Positions 1-7,664 of a stretch of DNA of 38,333 bases are shown in pieces. The stretch is taken from contig JAFGPC010000048.1 of NCBI GenBank assembly GCA_016926155.1, forward strand, positions 1 through 38,333, in the 5' to 3' direction. Position numbers and translations under genes: made by a program. Below the pieces are notes generated by a model that did no database searches, was not told the origin of the DNA, and saw only the letters and a program-made list of their open reading frames with translations. Numbering within the stretch: the stretch's first letter is position 1; each line of letters begins with the position of its first letter. The stretch comes from Sedimentisphaerales bacterium. Its GTDB lineage: Bacteria; Planctomycetota; Phycisphaerae; Sedimentisphaerales; Anaerohalosphaeraceae.

Positions 1-505
1 CTTGGTCTTCATTTAACAATTGAAGGATTTGTGGCATTTGCTTGATTTTTTCACCATATTTTTCTTTAAAATTCTCTGCCCCCTTCTTCAGTTCTTCACT
101 TTTTCCCTCAATCATCTGCTGAATTTTTTGTAGCTCAACCGTTCCTTCTAATGCCTCCTTGACTTTTTCAAGACCATTTTGCTGTTCATGTAGACTGTTA
201 TACGCACATCGTCTAAATCGTTTATTAATTTCTTTCTCGGCCTTTTCTTCTTCAGTTTCACCAGAAGTCAGGCACCATTCAAATTTAAATCGTAATTCAG
301 CCAAGATACGCAACATGGCTTTGGCGGGTAATTTATGTTCGTTCATTAACAATACAAAACAAGCATCGCAATATTTCTTTGAAACAACCAAAATAATTAA
401 AAGATATTCGTCCAGACGGCGAACCGGAGTGACAGACTTAAAAAGTGCATCTGTTTCAATAAACCATCGATCAGAAACTCCGTGATATTCTTCTGCTTTT
501 GACAT
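1..505 (-). CDS. DUF5677-like hypothetical protein (partial, runs off window)
   Basis: Open minus-strand frame of 168 codons starting at ATG 505-503 and still open at base 2, so the C-terminus lies outside the window. I do not recognise a definite function. The N-terminal half has a hydrophobic helical stretch (LLIILVVSKKYCDACFVLL) followed by KAMLRILAELRFKFEW, which resembles the helical core of DUF5677-type proteins. The visible C-terminal part (from about residue 95) is Glu/Lys-rich and probably coiled coil. The start codon directly follows a triple CACAGAG repeat whose last AGAG could act as a weak ribosome-binding site. It lies downstream of, and in the same direction as, the GxxExxY gene. 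The family assignment is from memory of the pattern only. Confidence 0.6.
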   Translation of the reverse strand, partial: MSKAEEYHGVSDRWFIETDALFKSVTPVRRLDEYLLIILVVSKKYCDACFVLLMNEHKLPAKAMLRILAELRFKFEWCLTSGETEEEKAEKEINKRFRRCAYNSLHEQQNGLEKVKEALEGTVELQKIQQMIEGKSEELKKGAENFKEKYGEKIKQMPQILQLLNEDQ

Positions 506-508
506 GAT

Positions 509-538
509 CTCTGTGTTCTCTGTGCCCTCTGTGGCAAA
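509..538 (-). repeat. CACAGAG triplet repeat, copy 2
   Basis: Read on the minus strand, three CACAGAG heptamers occur with exactly two variable bases between them (9-nt period), preceded by TTTGC. It lies between the stop of the GxxExxY gene (547) and the start of the DUF5677-like gene (505). A second copy with the same orientation and spacing lies at 926-957. Confidence 0.85.
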
Positions 539-546
539 TTAAAAAA

Positions 547-912
547 TCAGACGGAAATCCGTTTTATCCCATCCACCAAGCGTTTCTCAGAAAAGTTGAT
601 AATCAATCCGCGCTTCAGACCGGTCGCTTTCAAATAAGAGATAGTTTGTGCTAACACGACATTACCCGGTGTAGCAACCGCTTTAATCTCCACAACAACT
701 TCCTTTTCGACAAGCAGATCCAGCTTGAGCCCTTTAATCTCATGACCCTTATAGACTATATTTACAGGTACCTGTCTTTGATATTGAATCCTCCGCAATC
801 CGAATTCATGACACAAGGCTTCTTCGTAAATAGATTCCAGAAGTCCCAGTCCCAATTCTCTGTGGACTTCGATTGCTGCTCCAATAATTCGTTCTGTCAA
901 TTCATCTGCCAT
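547..912 (-). CDS. GxxExxY family protein (PD-(D/E)XK nuclease-like fold)
   Basis: A 121-residue protein with the family signature GLLESIY near residues 22-28, inside the conserved context AAIEVHRELGLGLLESIYEEAL. Further on, LDLLVEKEVVVEIKAV supplies the D...ExK arrangement of the PD-(D/E)XK superfamily. The length is typical for the family, which has no established biochemical role. The ribosome-binding site (GAGGT, about 9 nt upstream of ATG 912-910) is the end of the flanking CACAGAG repeat. The gene lies 50 bp beyond the gatA stop and is enclosed by two same-orientation repeat copies. This suggests that the repeat-gene-repeat block is a transferable unit, not an original member of the gat operon. 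Confidence 0.88.
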   Translation of the reverse strand: MADELTERIIGAAIEVHRELGLGLLESIYEEALCHEFGLRRIQYQRQVPVNIVYKGHEIKGLKLDLLVEKEVVVEIKAVATPGNVVLAQTISYLKATGLKRGLIINFSEKRLVDGIKRISV

Positions 913-925
913 ATTTATATTCTAC

Positions 926-971
926 CTCTGTGAACTCTGTGTACTCTGTGGCAAAAAAGAGATCACAGAGG
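926..971 (-). repeat. CACAGAG triplet repeat, copy 1, with inverted arm at gatA stop
   Basis: On the minus strand, three CACAGAG heptamers with two-base spacers occur at 950-926, preceded by TTTTTTGC. An additional inverted heptamer sits at 964-970 on the plus strand. The inverted arm (CCTCTGTGATC read on the minus strand) encodes the last two gatA codons (Pro-Leu) and its TGA stop. The other end gives the ribosome-binding site of the GxxExxY gene. Confidence 0.85.
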
Positions 972-2429
972 AGGTTGTCTTGTGAGCCAGTCGGTCTGTT
1001 TTTCGTACATGCGGGCGATACGGAGGAGTCTGTCTTCGGTAAACGGTCCCGAAAGGATTTGCAGACCGACAGGCAATCCGACCTTATCAAAGCCACAGGG
1101 AATACTGACACTCGGAACACCTGCCATGTTGGCGGCAAGCGTATACACATCGGCCAGATACATCTGTAACGGATCGGCCGTTTTTTCACCGATTTTGAAA
1201 GCCGTTGTCGGCGAGACGGGCATTATCACACAATCGGCCTGTTCAAAAGCCTTTGTGAAATCCTGTCGAATCAGATTTCGAACCTTCAGGGCTTTGAGGT
1301 AATACGCATCATAATAACCGCTCGACAGGGCATAGGTGCCCAGCATGATCCGACGTTTGACTTCGGCGCCGAAACCTTCGGCCCGCGATTTGGAATAGAC
1401 CTGGACATAGTCATCCGCATCCGTCGTACGATGTCCGTAATGCACCCCATCGTAACGGGCAAGATTGCTTGAGGCCTCGGCAGTGGCAATAACATAATAA
1501 CAGGCAATCGCATAATCGAAGTGGGGCATTTCAACCTCGACCAACTCAGCCCCCCTGTCTTTGTAGACCTGCAGAGCCGCTCCAATCGCATCAGCCACTT
1601 CTGTTTCTGCCCCTTCATTCAGATGAGACACTACGGCAATCTTCAATCCCTGGATCGGCTCTTCCAGATCCGCCAAATAGTCCGGCACAGAGGCCTGGCT
1701 TTCGCTGACACTTGTCGAATCGCGCTGATCATGTCCGGCAATCACATTCATCAGCAATGCCGTATCGGTTACGTCTCTGGTCAAGGGGCCAATCTGATCC
1801 AGGCTTGATCCATAGGCTACCAGTCCATATCGACTGACACGACCGTAGGTCGGTTTGAGCCCTGTAACTCCACAGAAGCTGGCCGGTTGACGGATGGAAC
1901 CGCCGGTATCCGAGCCCAGTGCAGCCCAACATAGCCGGGCCGCCACGGCCGCCGCGGAGCCACCACTGCTGCCGCCGGGTACACGAGTTGTATTCCATGG
2001 ATTAACGGTTTGTTTGAGTCCTGAGTTTTCCGTGCTGGAACCCATGGCAAACTCGTCCAGGTTGGTCTTGCCCAGGATCACCGCATCGGCATCAGTAAGT
2101 TTCTCGATCACATGCGCATCATAAGGACTACGAAAATCGGCCAAAATTTTCGAAGCGCATGTTGTAGAGCCTATTTGCATGCACATGTTGTCTTTGACGG
2201 CAATTGGGACACCCGCCAAAGGACCGATCGGATTCCCCGCAGCGATTCTGGCATCGACGGCAAAGGCCGATTCCATGGCCGCTTCTTTGAATGTCGTTAT
2301 ATACGCCCCAATTGTCGGATCGTGAGCATCAATCCGTCCAAAGACCTCGGTTACGGCGTCAATGCTTTTGATTTGCCCGGCGGCAATCCCATCCCGCAAC
2401 TGTCTAGCCGTCAACTCCAGCAAGCTCAT
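963..2429 (-). CDS. gatA: Aspartyl/glutamyl-tRNA amidotransferase subunit A
   Basis: A 488-residue amidase-signature protein, the glutaminase subunit of GatCAB, which converts misacylated Glu-tRNA(Gln) or Asp-tRNA(Asn) to the amide form. The Ser-cisSer-Lys triad is intact at Lys79 (PIAVKDN), Ser154 (GGSSGGS) and Ser178 (DTGGSIR), the same numbering as well-studied GatA enzymes. Length is normal. It starts 2 bp after the stop of the upstream hydrolase, with a GGAG-type site inside that gene's end, so the two are probably co-translated. gatC is one gene further upstream and gatB is not in the window. The extreme C-terminus (Pro-Leu-stop) is formed by an inserted CACAGAG repeat arm, so the ancestral tail may have differed. 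Confidence 0.97.
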   Translation of the reverse strand: MSLLELTARQLRDGIAAGQIKSIDAVTEVFGRIDAHDPTIGAYITTFKEAAMESAFAVDARIAAGNPIGPLAGVPIAVKDNMCMQIGSTTCASKILADFRSPYDAHVIEKLTDADAVILGKTNLDEFAMGSSTENSGLKQTVNPWNTTRVPGGSSGGSAAAVAARLCWAALGSDTGGSIRQPASFCGVTGLKPTYGRVSRYGLVAYGSSLDQIGPLTRDVTDTALLMNVIAGHDQRDSTSVSESQASVPDYLADLEEPIQGLKIAVVSHLNEGAETEVADAIGAALQVYKDRGAELVEVEMPHFDYAIACYYVIATAEASSNLARYDGVHYGHRTTDADDYVQVYSKSRAEGFGAEVKRRIMLGTYALSSGYYDAYYLKALKVRNLIRQDFTKAFEQADCVIMPVSPTTAFKIGEKTADPLQMYLADVYTLAANMAGVPSVSIPCGFDKVGLPVGLQILSGPFTEDRLLRIARMYEKQTDWLTRQPPL

Positions 2430-2431
2430 CG

Positions 2432-3196
2432 TTATGATTCATCTCCACTTTTTACGGCCTTATTGGTATGACTCAGGAGCCATTTATAAAGGTCCGGATT
2501 GTTATACGTCTCAGTCCAGGAATCGTGGCCGGCTTCGGGATAGATGGTCAGATTCGCATCGCCACCGGAACTTTTAATCGCAAAGACCATTCGTTTCGAC
2601 TCATCGACCGGCACGACATTATCCTTGCCTCCATGAAACGCCCAGACAGGAATATCCTTGAGTCTCCGTGCAAGATATGATTGTCCGCCACCACAGATCG
2701 GTACTATTGCGGCGAATCGTTCGGGATAGGCGCTGGCAATGGCCCAGGTCCCAAAACCACCCATACTCAAACCGGTCAGGTAGATTCGGGATTCGTCCAC
2801 ATTATACTTCTCGACAATGTCATCGATCAGAGCCATTATCGTCTCCACTTTGAGCGGCCACCACTGGCCGGACGGACACTGTGGTGACACTACGATAAAC
2901 GGCAGCTCCTTACCCTGTTCGATCAGTTTGGGAGGACCGTGAACCTTGACTTTGTTCAGATCGCTGCCGCGTTCGCCGGCCCCATGTAAGAAAATCATCA
3001 GCGGCCATTCGCCTTTCATATCATAATCCGCCGGCAAATGGAGCAGGTAGTCGATCTTCATCGTAACCGGCCGGTTCAGTTTCATCGCCTGCTGCTTCAT
3101 AGTCGCCTCATTGTCTTTCATGTTTTTCTCCCCGGCCCGCACGAGACCCACTGACAAACATAATCCCATCAACAGTCCCATTCGAATCGCTTTCAT
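2432..3196 (-). CDS. Secreted alpha/beta hydrolase (esterase/PHB-depolymerase-like)
   Basis: A 254-residue protein with an N-terminal signal peptide (about residues 1-22, MKAIRMGLLMGLCLSVGLVRAG) and an alpha/beta-hydrolase fold. The catalytic triad can be placed: Ser144 in GLSMGG, Asp192 in GGKDNVV and His224 in EAGHDSW, with an oxyanion-type HGAGERG loop near 71-77. This matches the prolyl-oligopeptidase/dienelactone-hydrolase-like esterases common in Planctomycetota, which often act on carbohydrate esters; the actual substrate is unknown. It lies between gatC (29-bp gap) and gatA (2-bp gap), an unusual place for an exported enzyme, and presumably shares their transcript. Confidence 0.88.
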   Translation of the reverse strand: MKAIRMGLLMGLCLSVGLVRAGEKNMKDNEATMKQQAMKLNRPVTMKIDYLLHLPADYDMKGEWPLMIFLHGAGERGSDLNKVKVHGPPKLIEQGKELPFIVVSPQCPSGQWWPLKVETIMALIDDIVEKYNVDESRIYLTGLSMGGFGTWAIASAYPERFAAIVPICGGGQSYLARRLKDIPVWAFHGGKDNVVPVDESKRMVFAIKSSGGDANLTIYPEAGHDSWTETYNNPDLYKWLLSHTNKAVKSGDES

Positions 3197-3225
3197 ACCG
3201 ATACCTCCCTTTTCAAATGATTCGT

Positions 3226-3534
3226 CTACGCCCCGGAATTGTCATCCAGGATTTTCGGCACTTTGTAAAATTCACCCTCCCGATCCGGCGCATTGGCCAG
3301 GGCCCGGTCCGTCGAGAGGGATGGACGGATCTGGTCGTCACGAAATACGTTATGAATCGGCAGACAATGCGCCAACGGCAGCACCTGTGACGTATCAAGT
3401 TCGTTGAGCTTCTCGACATATCTCAAAATTTCGCTCAACTCACCGGTAAACTGCTCGATTTCCGGCTCTGTTAATTCCAGTCTTGACAGCTTGGCTACCC
3501 GCCGAACCTGATCAATGTCAATCTTATGTCCCAT
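3226..3534 (-). CDS. gatC: Aspartyl/glutamyl-tRNA amidotransferase subunit C
   Basis: A 102-residue protein that stabilises the GatA-GatB complex of the tRNA-dependent amidotransferase. The family pattern is clear: an N-terminal VRRVAKLSRLELTEPEIEQFTGELSEIL, then LPLAHCLPIHNVFRDDQIRPSL and a C-terminal REGEFYKVPKIL. Length is typical. It is the first gene of the gatC-hydrolase-gatA unit and has a good promoter about 65-95 bp upstream. The rpmB transcript ends at a terminator before this point. Confidence 0.95.
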   Translation of the reverse strand: MGHKIDIDQVRRVAKLSRLELTEPEIEQFTGELSEILRYVEKLNELDTSQVLPLAHCLPIHNVFRDDQIRPSLSTDRALANAPDREGEFYKVPKILDDNSGA

Positions 3535-3598
3535 GACGTCCCCATCTCTACTTTACCTCACTGTACCCTGTCTACCATGTCGATATGCTCTGAGGGAT

Positions 3599-3627
3599 AT
3601 CGTAGCGGAAAAAGGGCTCTTTGGCAA
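3599..3627 (-). promoter_or_regulatory. Predicted sigma70-type promoter for gatC operon
   Basis: On the minus strand, TTGCCA (3627-3622) and TACGAT (3604-3599) are separated by 17 bp. They match the -35 consensus at 5 of 6 and the -10 at 4 of 6 positions. It lies between the rpmB terminator and the gatC start. Confidence 0.5.
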
Positions 3628-3678
3628 TGCTGCCCATGGGATATCCTCTTTCATGTGCTTTTACAGGTTTGTATGTCC

Positions 3679-3708
3679 AAAAAAAAGCGAGACATCCATT
3701 CGTCTCGC
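3679..3708 (-). terminator. Rho-independent terminator of rpmB
   Basis: Read on the minus strand, GCGAGAC (3708-3702), an 8-nt loop and GTCTCGC (3693-3687) form a perfect 7-bp GC-rich stem followed by eight T residues (3686-3679). It is 38 bp past the rpmB stop and separates rpmB from gatC. Confidence 0.92.
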
Positions 3709-3746
3709 CTTTGTTTATCGATTGATTCGGTTTGCTCGGACTAATG

Positions 3747-4016
3747 TCAACCAGCCACCTTCTCTTCCTGAGGTTTGTAGTTACGTTTTGCAGGTTTGAT
3801 CACCAAACCCATTTTGAGGGCTTTGGCTGAGACTTTGATCCGGCAGGCCTTGCCATCCACGATTGCGCGGACTTTCTGAATATTCGGTTTGAATTTGCGC
3901 TTTGTAACGCCGGTGATGTTTTTACCGACACCGCCATGTCGCTTGGCTTTACCGCGTCGGGCGATACTCTTACCTGTAGTGGTTCGTCGTCCTGTAAAGT
4001 GACATATTCTTGACAT
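3747..4016 (-). CDS. rpmB: 50S ribosomal protein L28
   Basis: An 89-residue, strongly basic protein of the large ribosomal subunit. The family start is visible as MSRICHFTGRRTTTGKSIARRGKAKR, followed by TKRKFKPNIQKVRAIVDG and RIKVSAKALKMGL. It is a single-gene transcript: a promoter lies about 85-110 bp upstream and a strong terminator follows within 70 bp. The start is preceded by GAGGAACGAACG, which gives a normal ribosome-binding site. Confidence 0.96.
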   Translation of the reverse strand: MSRICHFTGRRTTTGKSIARRGKAKRHGGVGKNITGVTKRKFKPNIQKVRAIVDGKACRIKVSAKALKMGLVIKPAKRNYKPQEEKVAG

Positions 4017-4100
4017 CGTTCGTTCCTCTGTCTCCGTCGGCTTAATCCGCCTACGATTTATCTCATAGTTCGCGTCTGTTAGAAACCCTAGAGCCAGATA

Positions 4101-4128
4101 ACTATAACGTGGAAGTACCCAATTGCAA
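4101..4128 (-). promoter_or_regulatory. Predicted promoter for rpmB
   Basis: On the minus strand, TTGCAA (4128-4123), a 16-bp spacer and TATAGT (4106-4101) match the sigma70 consensus at 4/6 and 5/6 positions. It directs transcription toward rpmB. Confidence 0.55.
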
Positions 4129-4180
4129 GAAGAAAAGGCTTTTTTTAGTTAAAAAGGGGCATAGGATACACCCTGTGTTG

Positions 4181-4224
4181 AATTTCCTTGCGGAAAAGGC
4201 AGGAAATTACTAGGCTTGTAGCCT
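4181..4224 (+). promoter_or_regulatory. Two adjacent hairpins in the leader of the SDR gene
   Basis: AATTTCCT (4181-4188) pairs with AGGAAATT (4201-4208) around a 12-nt loop, and AGGCT (4212-4216) pairs with AGCCT (4220-4224). The second hairpin ends just before the GGAG ribosome-binding site of the gene starting at 4240. There is no T-run, so this is not an obvious terminator. It matches no riboswitch class that I recognise. Confidence 0.35.
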
Positions 4225-4239
4225 CTTGGAGACAGAAAA

Positions 4240-5163
4240 ATGCCCCGGTTGAACCAGAAAAGACGGGTTTTGATTACAGGCTGCTCGAGCGGATTCGGTC
4301 TGCTTACAGCCGTCAAGGCGGCTCAGGCGGGATATGACGTGGTCGCAACAATGCGGAACCTGGACAAGGCCGGCTACCTGACCAAGGCGCTGGACCAGGG
4401 AGGTACGACTGCTACCATTGAAAAAATGGACATAACGAATCCTGATTCAATTCGAGAAATCGTCGAAAAACATGCCCCTATCGATGTTCTGATCAATAAT
4501 GCCGGCATTCTGATTATGGGTTCATTTCTGGATCTTACGGAAGCCGAGGTCCGTCGTGTACTGGAAACCAATTATTTTGGGGCTGTAGAGTTGACCCGGG
4601 CAGTCGCCCCTTCAATGATCGAACGTCAAAGCGGCATAATTATCAATATTGCTTCGCTGGCAGGGTGCGTCGGGCATCCATTTAATTCTGCTTACGCCGC
4701 CAGTAAACATGCCCTGATTGGTTTTTCCCAGTCAATCCGTGTGGAACTGATGCCTTTTAACGTCAAAGTCGTCTCGATGGAACCGGGCTACCATAAGACG
4801 GAAATCATCCGAGCCAATGCCAACCTGTCTGAAAATTTTTATAACAGAAAAAGCCCATTTTTTGAATGGAACCGTGGTTTTTTACGTTTAATGATGGATC
4901 GTGTGATTCCTAAGGCAGGGGAACCGGAGGCTGTTGCGGACAAGATTGTCAAGATCATGGAGCTCGATAAGCCCCAATTGCATTATGTACTGGGACGGGA
5001 TGCCCGCTGGGCAACGCGGTTCGAGTGGCTGGGTTTGGGACAGTGGTTGGCCTGTAAAGTATTTGAGAAACTGGAGATTGCCCGCCACCGTGAAAATCGA
5101 CGTGCGGAATATAAGAAGAAGCGTCGGAAACAGACACCAACTACTCGGACGCAGGAATCCTAG
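4240..5163 (+). CDS. Short-chain dehydrogenase/reductase
   Basis: A 307-residue classical SDR. The nucleotide-binding glycine motif TGCSSGFG is at residues 13-20, NNAG at 86-89, and the catalytic Ser139, Tyr152 and Lys156 are in IASLAG and YAASK. The substrate is unknown; the overall pattern resembles retinol-dehydrogenase or steroid-dehydrogenase-like SDRs. The last 30 residues are unusually basic (HRENRRAEYKKKRRK) and may be a tail that contacts membrane or nucleic acid. ATG 4240 follows a GGAG site. The stop is 3 bp before the next gene, so the two are probably co-transcribed. Confidence 0.92.
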   Translation: MPRLNQKRRVLITGCSSGFGLLTAVKAAQAGYDVVATMRNLDKAGYLTKALDQGGTTATIEKMDITNPDSIREIVEKHAPIDVLINNAGILIMGSFLDLTEAEVRRVLETNYFGAVELTRAVAPSMIERQSGIIINIASLAGCVGHPFNSAYAASKHALIGFSQSIRVELMPFNVKVVSMEPGYHKTEIIRANANLSENFYNRKSPFFEWNRGFLRLMMDRVIPKAGEPEAVADKIVKIMELDKPQLHYVLGRDARWATRFEWLGLGQWLACKVFEKLEIARHRENRRAEYKKKRRKQTPTTRTQES

Positions 5164-5166
5164 CTC

Positions 5167-6078
5167 ATGCCCAGAGCCCGCTATGTTTTGCTTATCCTTT
5201 TCATCTTCGGCTTTGTCCATACAAATAGTCAAACTACAAATCCAATAAAACTATCCCCCCCGAAAATTTTAGGGAAAGTAGACAATCCTGTAATCAAGGA
5301 AATTTCCGGGATGGTAACAGGTCGCCGTAATCCCAATATTCTCTGGGTTCACAATGATTCGGGTGACTTGCCGGTGGTTTATGCTTTGAACATGAAAGGA
5401 CAGTATCGAGGGACATTTGTTCTCCGGGGTGCTTCAGCCCGTGACTGGGAAGATATCGCCATCGGACCCGGACCGGAAAAAGATGTTTCTTACCTGTATC
5501 TTGCCGATATCGGAGACAACCAAGGCCTATGGAATTCGATTGCTGTATATCGTGTACCCGAACCCGCAGTAGATCCCAATGGCCCGGTTATCAAGAAAGC
5601 ATTGAAAAATGTGGTCTCGATTGGATTGAAATATCCGGATGGAGCGAGGGATACGGAAACATTGCTGATAGATCCAATCACTAAAGACCTCTACCTGATT
5701 TCAAAACGGGATCTACGCAGCCGGGTATATCAAGCGGCATATCCATATTCCACCGATCAGGTTAACGTCATGACCTTTGTTGGAGAATTGCCCTGGTCCT
5801 GGTCGACTGGAGGGGATGTGTCTCCCGATGGCCGGCTTGTCCTGGTACGAAATTATTTCTATGCCGGATTATGGAAACGGGATCTGACAAAACCCTTACA
5901 TGAGGCTTTTCTAAAACCTTCGTTTCGTCTTCCCGTCCCTAGCGAACGGATGGGGGAATCCATCGCTTTCACAATCGATGGTAAGGCCTATTTAACTGTT
6001 TCCGAAGGTCTTAATCGCCCAATTCATATTTTCTCCCTTCCAGATAATCTGACTGAGAGTCCAGCCTTTTCCCATTGA
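5167..6078 (+). CDS. Secreted propeller-like hypothetical protein
   Basis: A 303-residue protein with a signal peptide (about 1-21, [21 protein letters not shown]). The mature part has repeated strand-turn patterns such as [48 protein letters not shown] and [16 protein letters not shown], which suggest a beta-propeller with Asp-rich, possibly calcium-binding loops. The same family is seen as an uncharacterised extracellular protein in several phyla; I know of no assigned enzymatic role. It follows the SDR gene by 3 bp. A separate promoter for the downstream sulfatase begins shortly after its stop. Confidence 0.75.
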   Translation: MPRARYVLLILFIFGFVHTNSQTTNPIKLSPPKILGKVDNPVIKEISGMVTGRRNPNILWVHNDSGDLPVVYALNMKGQYRGTFVLRGASARDWEDIAIGPGPEKDVSYLYLADIGDNQGLWNSIAVYRVPEPAVDPNGPVIKKALKNVVSIGLKYPDGARDTETLLIDPITKDLYLISKRDLRSRVYQAAYPYSTDQVNVMTFVGELPWSWSTGGDVSPDGRLVLVRNYFYAGLWKRDLTKPLHEAFLKPSFRLPVPSERMGESIAFTIDGKAYLTVSEGLNRPIHIFSLPDNLTESPAFSH

Positions 6079-6111
6079 TGAGCTTTGTTCCGGCCTTTGG
6101 ACTTGGATTTC

Positions 6112-6140
6112 TGGTCAACCTCTGCTGTTTCTGTTATAAT
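6112..6140 (+). promoter_or_regulatory. Predicted extended -10 promoter for the sulfatase genes
   Basis: TGGTCA (6112-6117), a 17-bp spacer and a perfect TATAAT (6135-6140) preceded by TGT (extended -10). It lies between the propeller gene stop (6078) and the sulfatase start (6183). Confidence 0.6.
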
Positions 6141-6182
6141 CCATTTGCAAATTGCACAAATCGTTTTATCAGGAGTTACACA

Positions 6183-7616
6183 ATGAACATGCGAATGGAT
6201 CGACGCGAATTTCTCACCCTGGCCGGATACACTACGGCAGTCACGTTGACCGGTTGTTCTCTCGGCAACAGTATAGGTAATCATAGTAAGCCCAACATTA
6301 TCTTCATTCTGTCCGATGATATAGCACAGGGCGATCTCGGCTGCTATGGGCAGAAACTCATCAAGACGCCGAATCTCGACCAAATGGCCGCCGAGGGCAC
6401 GCGTTATTTACAAGCATATTGCGGCACAACAGTTTGCGCACCCTCACGTACATCCTTGATCACCGGACTGCACATGGGACACTCACCAATCCGCGCCAAC
6501 CGGGAGATCCAACCGGAAGGCCAGATGCCGATGCCGGCTGAGACGATCACCGTCGCGCAATTACTAAAGCAGAACGGCTACGCTACCGCCTGTATGGGCA
6601 AGTGGGGCTTGGGTATGTTCGATACCACAGGCAGCCCCTTGAAAAAAGGATTCGATCATTTCTTCGGTTATAACTGTCAGCGTCATGCGCATAGCTATTT
6701 CCCGACCTATCTCTATAACGACGACAAACGTTTCGAATTGCCTGAGAATAAAGATAATGCAAAAAAGATATATGCCCAGAACCTGATTGAAGAAGATGTC
6801 CTTAATTGGGTTCGACAACAAAAAAATCGACCATTTTTTCTATTCTATGCCGTCACCCTGCCGCATGGTAAGTACGAGATTGACGATCAGGGCATCTATA
6901 AGGACAAGCCGTGGTCCGAGCAGGAAAAAAATTACGCTGCCATGGTCACCCGACTCGATTCGGATATGGGGCGTTTGTTTGAATTACTCAAGAAATTGAA
7001 GATCGACGACAAGACACTGGTGATCTTCTCGGGAGACAACGGCTCTTCGTTTCGTCCTTCCTCACCACTGGGCAAGCGATTCGACCAGGCCTCCAACGGA
7101 TTACGCGGCTTCAAACGTGAATTGTATGAAGGTGGACTGCGTCAGGCCGCGATGACACGCTGGCCGGGCGTCATCCCCGCAGGCCGTGTCAGTGATGAAC
7201 CGTGGGCGTTCTGGGATTTTCTGCCGACCTGTATCGAGCTTGCTGGTGCAACACTCCCGGATGGTTTCCACCCCGACGGCTACTCGCTTGTCTCATTTCT
7301 CAAGGGTGGTCCTGCCCCGAAACGCGACTATTTCTACTGGGAACTTCATGAAGGCCGCCCCATCCAAGCAATACGTTTCGGCGATTGGAAAGCGGTGAAG
7401 AACGGTTCTTCAGCAGCTATCGAACTTTACGACCTCAGCAAAGACGTCGGTGAGACTACCAATCTGGCTTCCAGTAAGCCGGAATTGGTCACTAAAGCGG
7501 AAAGCTTAATGAGAATGGCGCGCGTGGAAGATTCAAACTGGCCGATGACTACCCGTAAAAGTTCAAGAAACGTGATACCTGGTTTAATTAAAACCAAACC
7601 GGCATCGCAAACTTAG
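6183..7616 (+). CDS. Tat-exported formylglycine-dependent sulfatase (1)
   Basis: A 477-residue arylsulfatase-family (alkaline-phosphatase fold) enzyme that hydrolyses sulfate esters, probably on polysaccharides. The start at 6183 is chosen over an upstream in-frame ATG because AGGAG lies 7 bp before it and a Tat-type leader begins there: [10 protein letters not shown], then a possible lipobox LTGC. Cys85 in CAPSR is the residue converted to formylglycine. Metal ligands include the Asp pair in LSDD (45-46) and SGDNGSS further on. Activation requires a formylglycine-generating enzyme, which is not in this window. A second sulfatase follows 48 bp downstream, indicating a two-gene unit. Confidence 0.95.
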   Translation: MNMRMDRREFLTLAGYTTAVTLTGCSLGNSIGNHSKPNIIFILSDDIAQGDLGCYGQKLIKTPNLDQMAAEGTRYLQAYCGTTVCAPSRTSLITGLHMGHSPIRANREIQPEGQMPMPAETITVAQLLKQNGYATACMGKWGLGMFDTTGSPLKKGFDHFFGYNCQRHAHSYFPTYLYNDDKRFELPENKDNAKKIYAQNLIEEDVLNWVRQQKNRPFFLFYAVTLPHGKYEIDDQGIYKDKPWSEQEKNYAAMVTRLDSDMGRLFELLKKLKIDDKTLVIFSGDNGSSFRPSSPLGKRFDQASNGLRGFKRELYEGGLRQAAMTRWPGVIPAGRVSDEPWAFWDFLPTCIELAGATLPDGFHPDGYSLVSFLKGGPAPKRDYFYWELHEGRPIQAIRFGDWKAVKNGSSAAIELYDLSKDVGETTNLASSKPELVTKAESLMRMARVEDSNWPMTTRKSSRNVIPGLIKTKPASQT

Positions 7617-7664
7617 ATTCAGAAATCAGCAGGAACATGATTCTACTAAGGAGCAACGAATCGC

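Noticed and set aside
159-485. A 108-residue plus-strand open frame at the left edge
   Set aside because: The minus strand carries a better frame with a normal start behind the CACAGAG repeat and protein-like composition. The plus frame is its shadow.
6075-6182. N-terminal extension of sulfatase 1 by 36 residues
   Set aside because: The AGGAG site, the Tat motif and a promoter -10 at 6135-6140 all favour the start at 6183.
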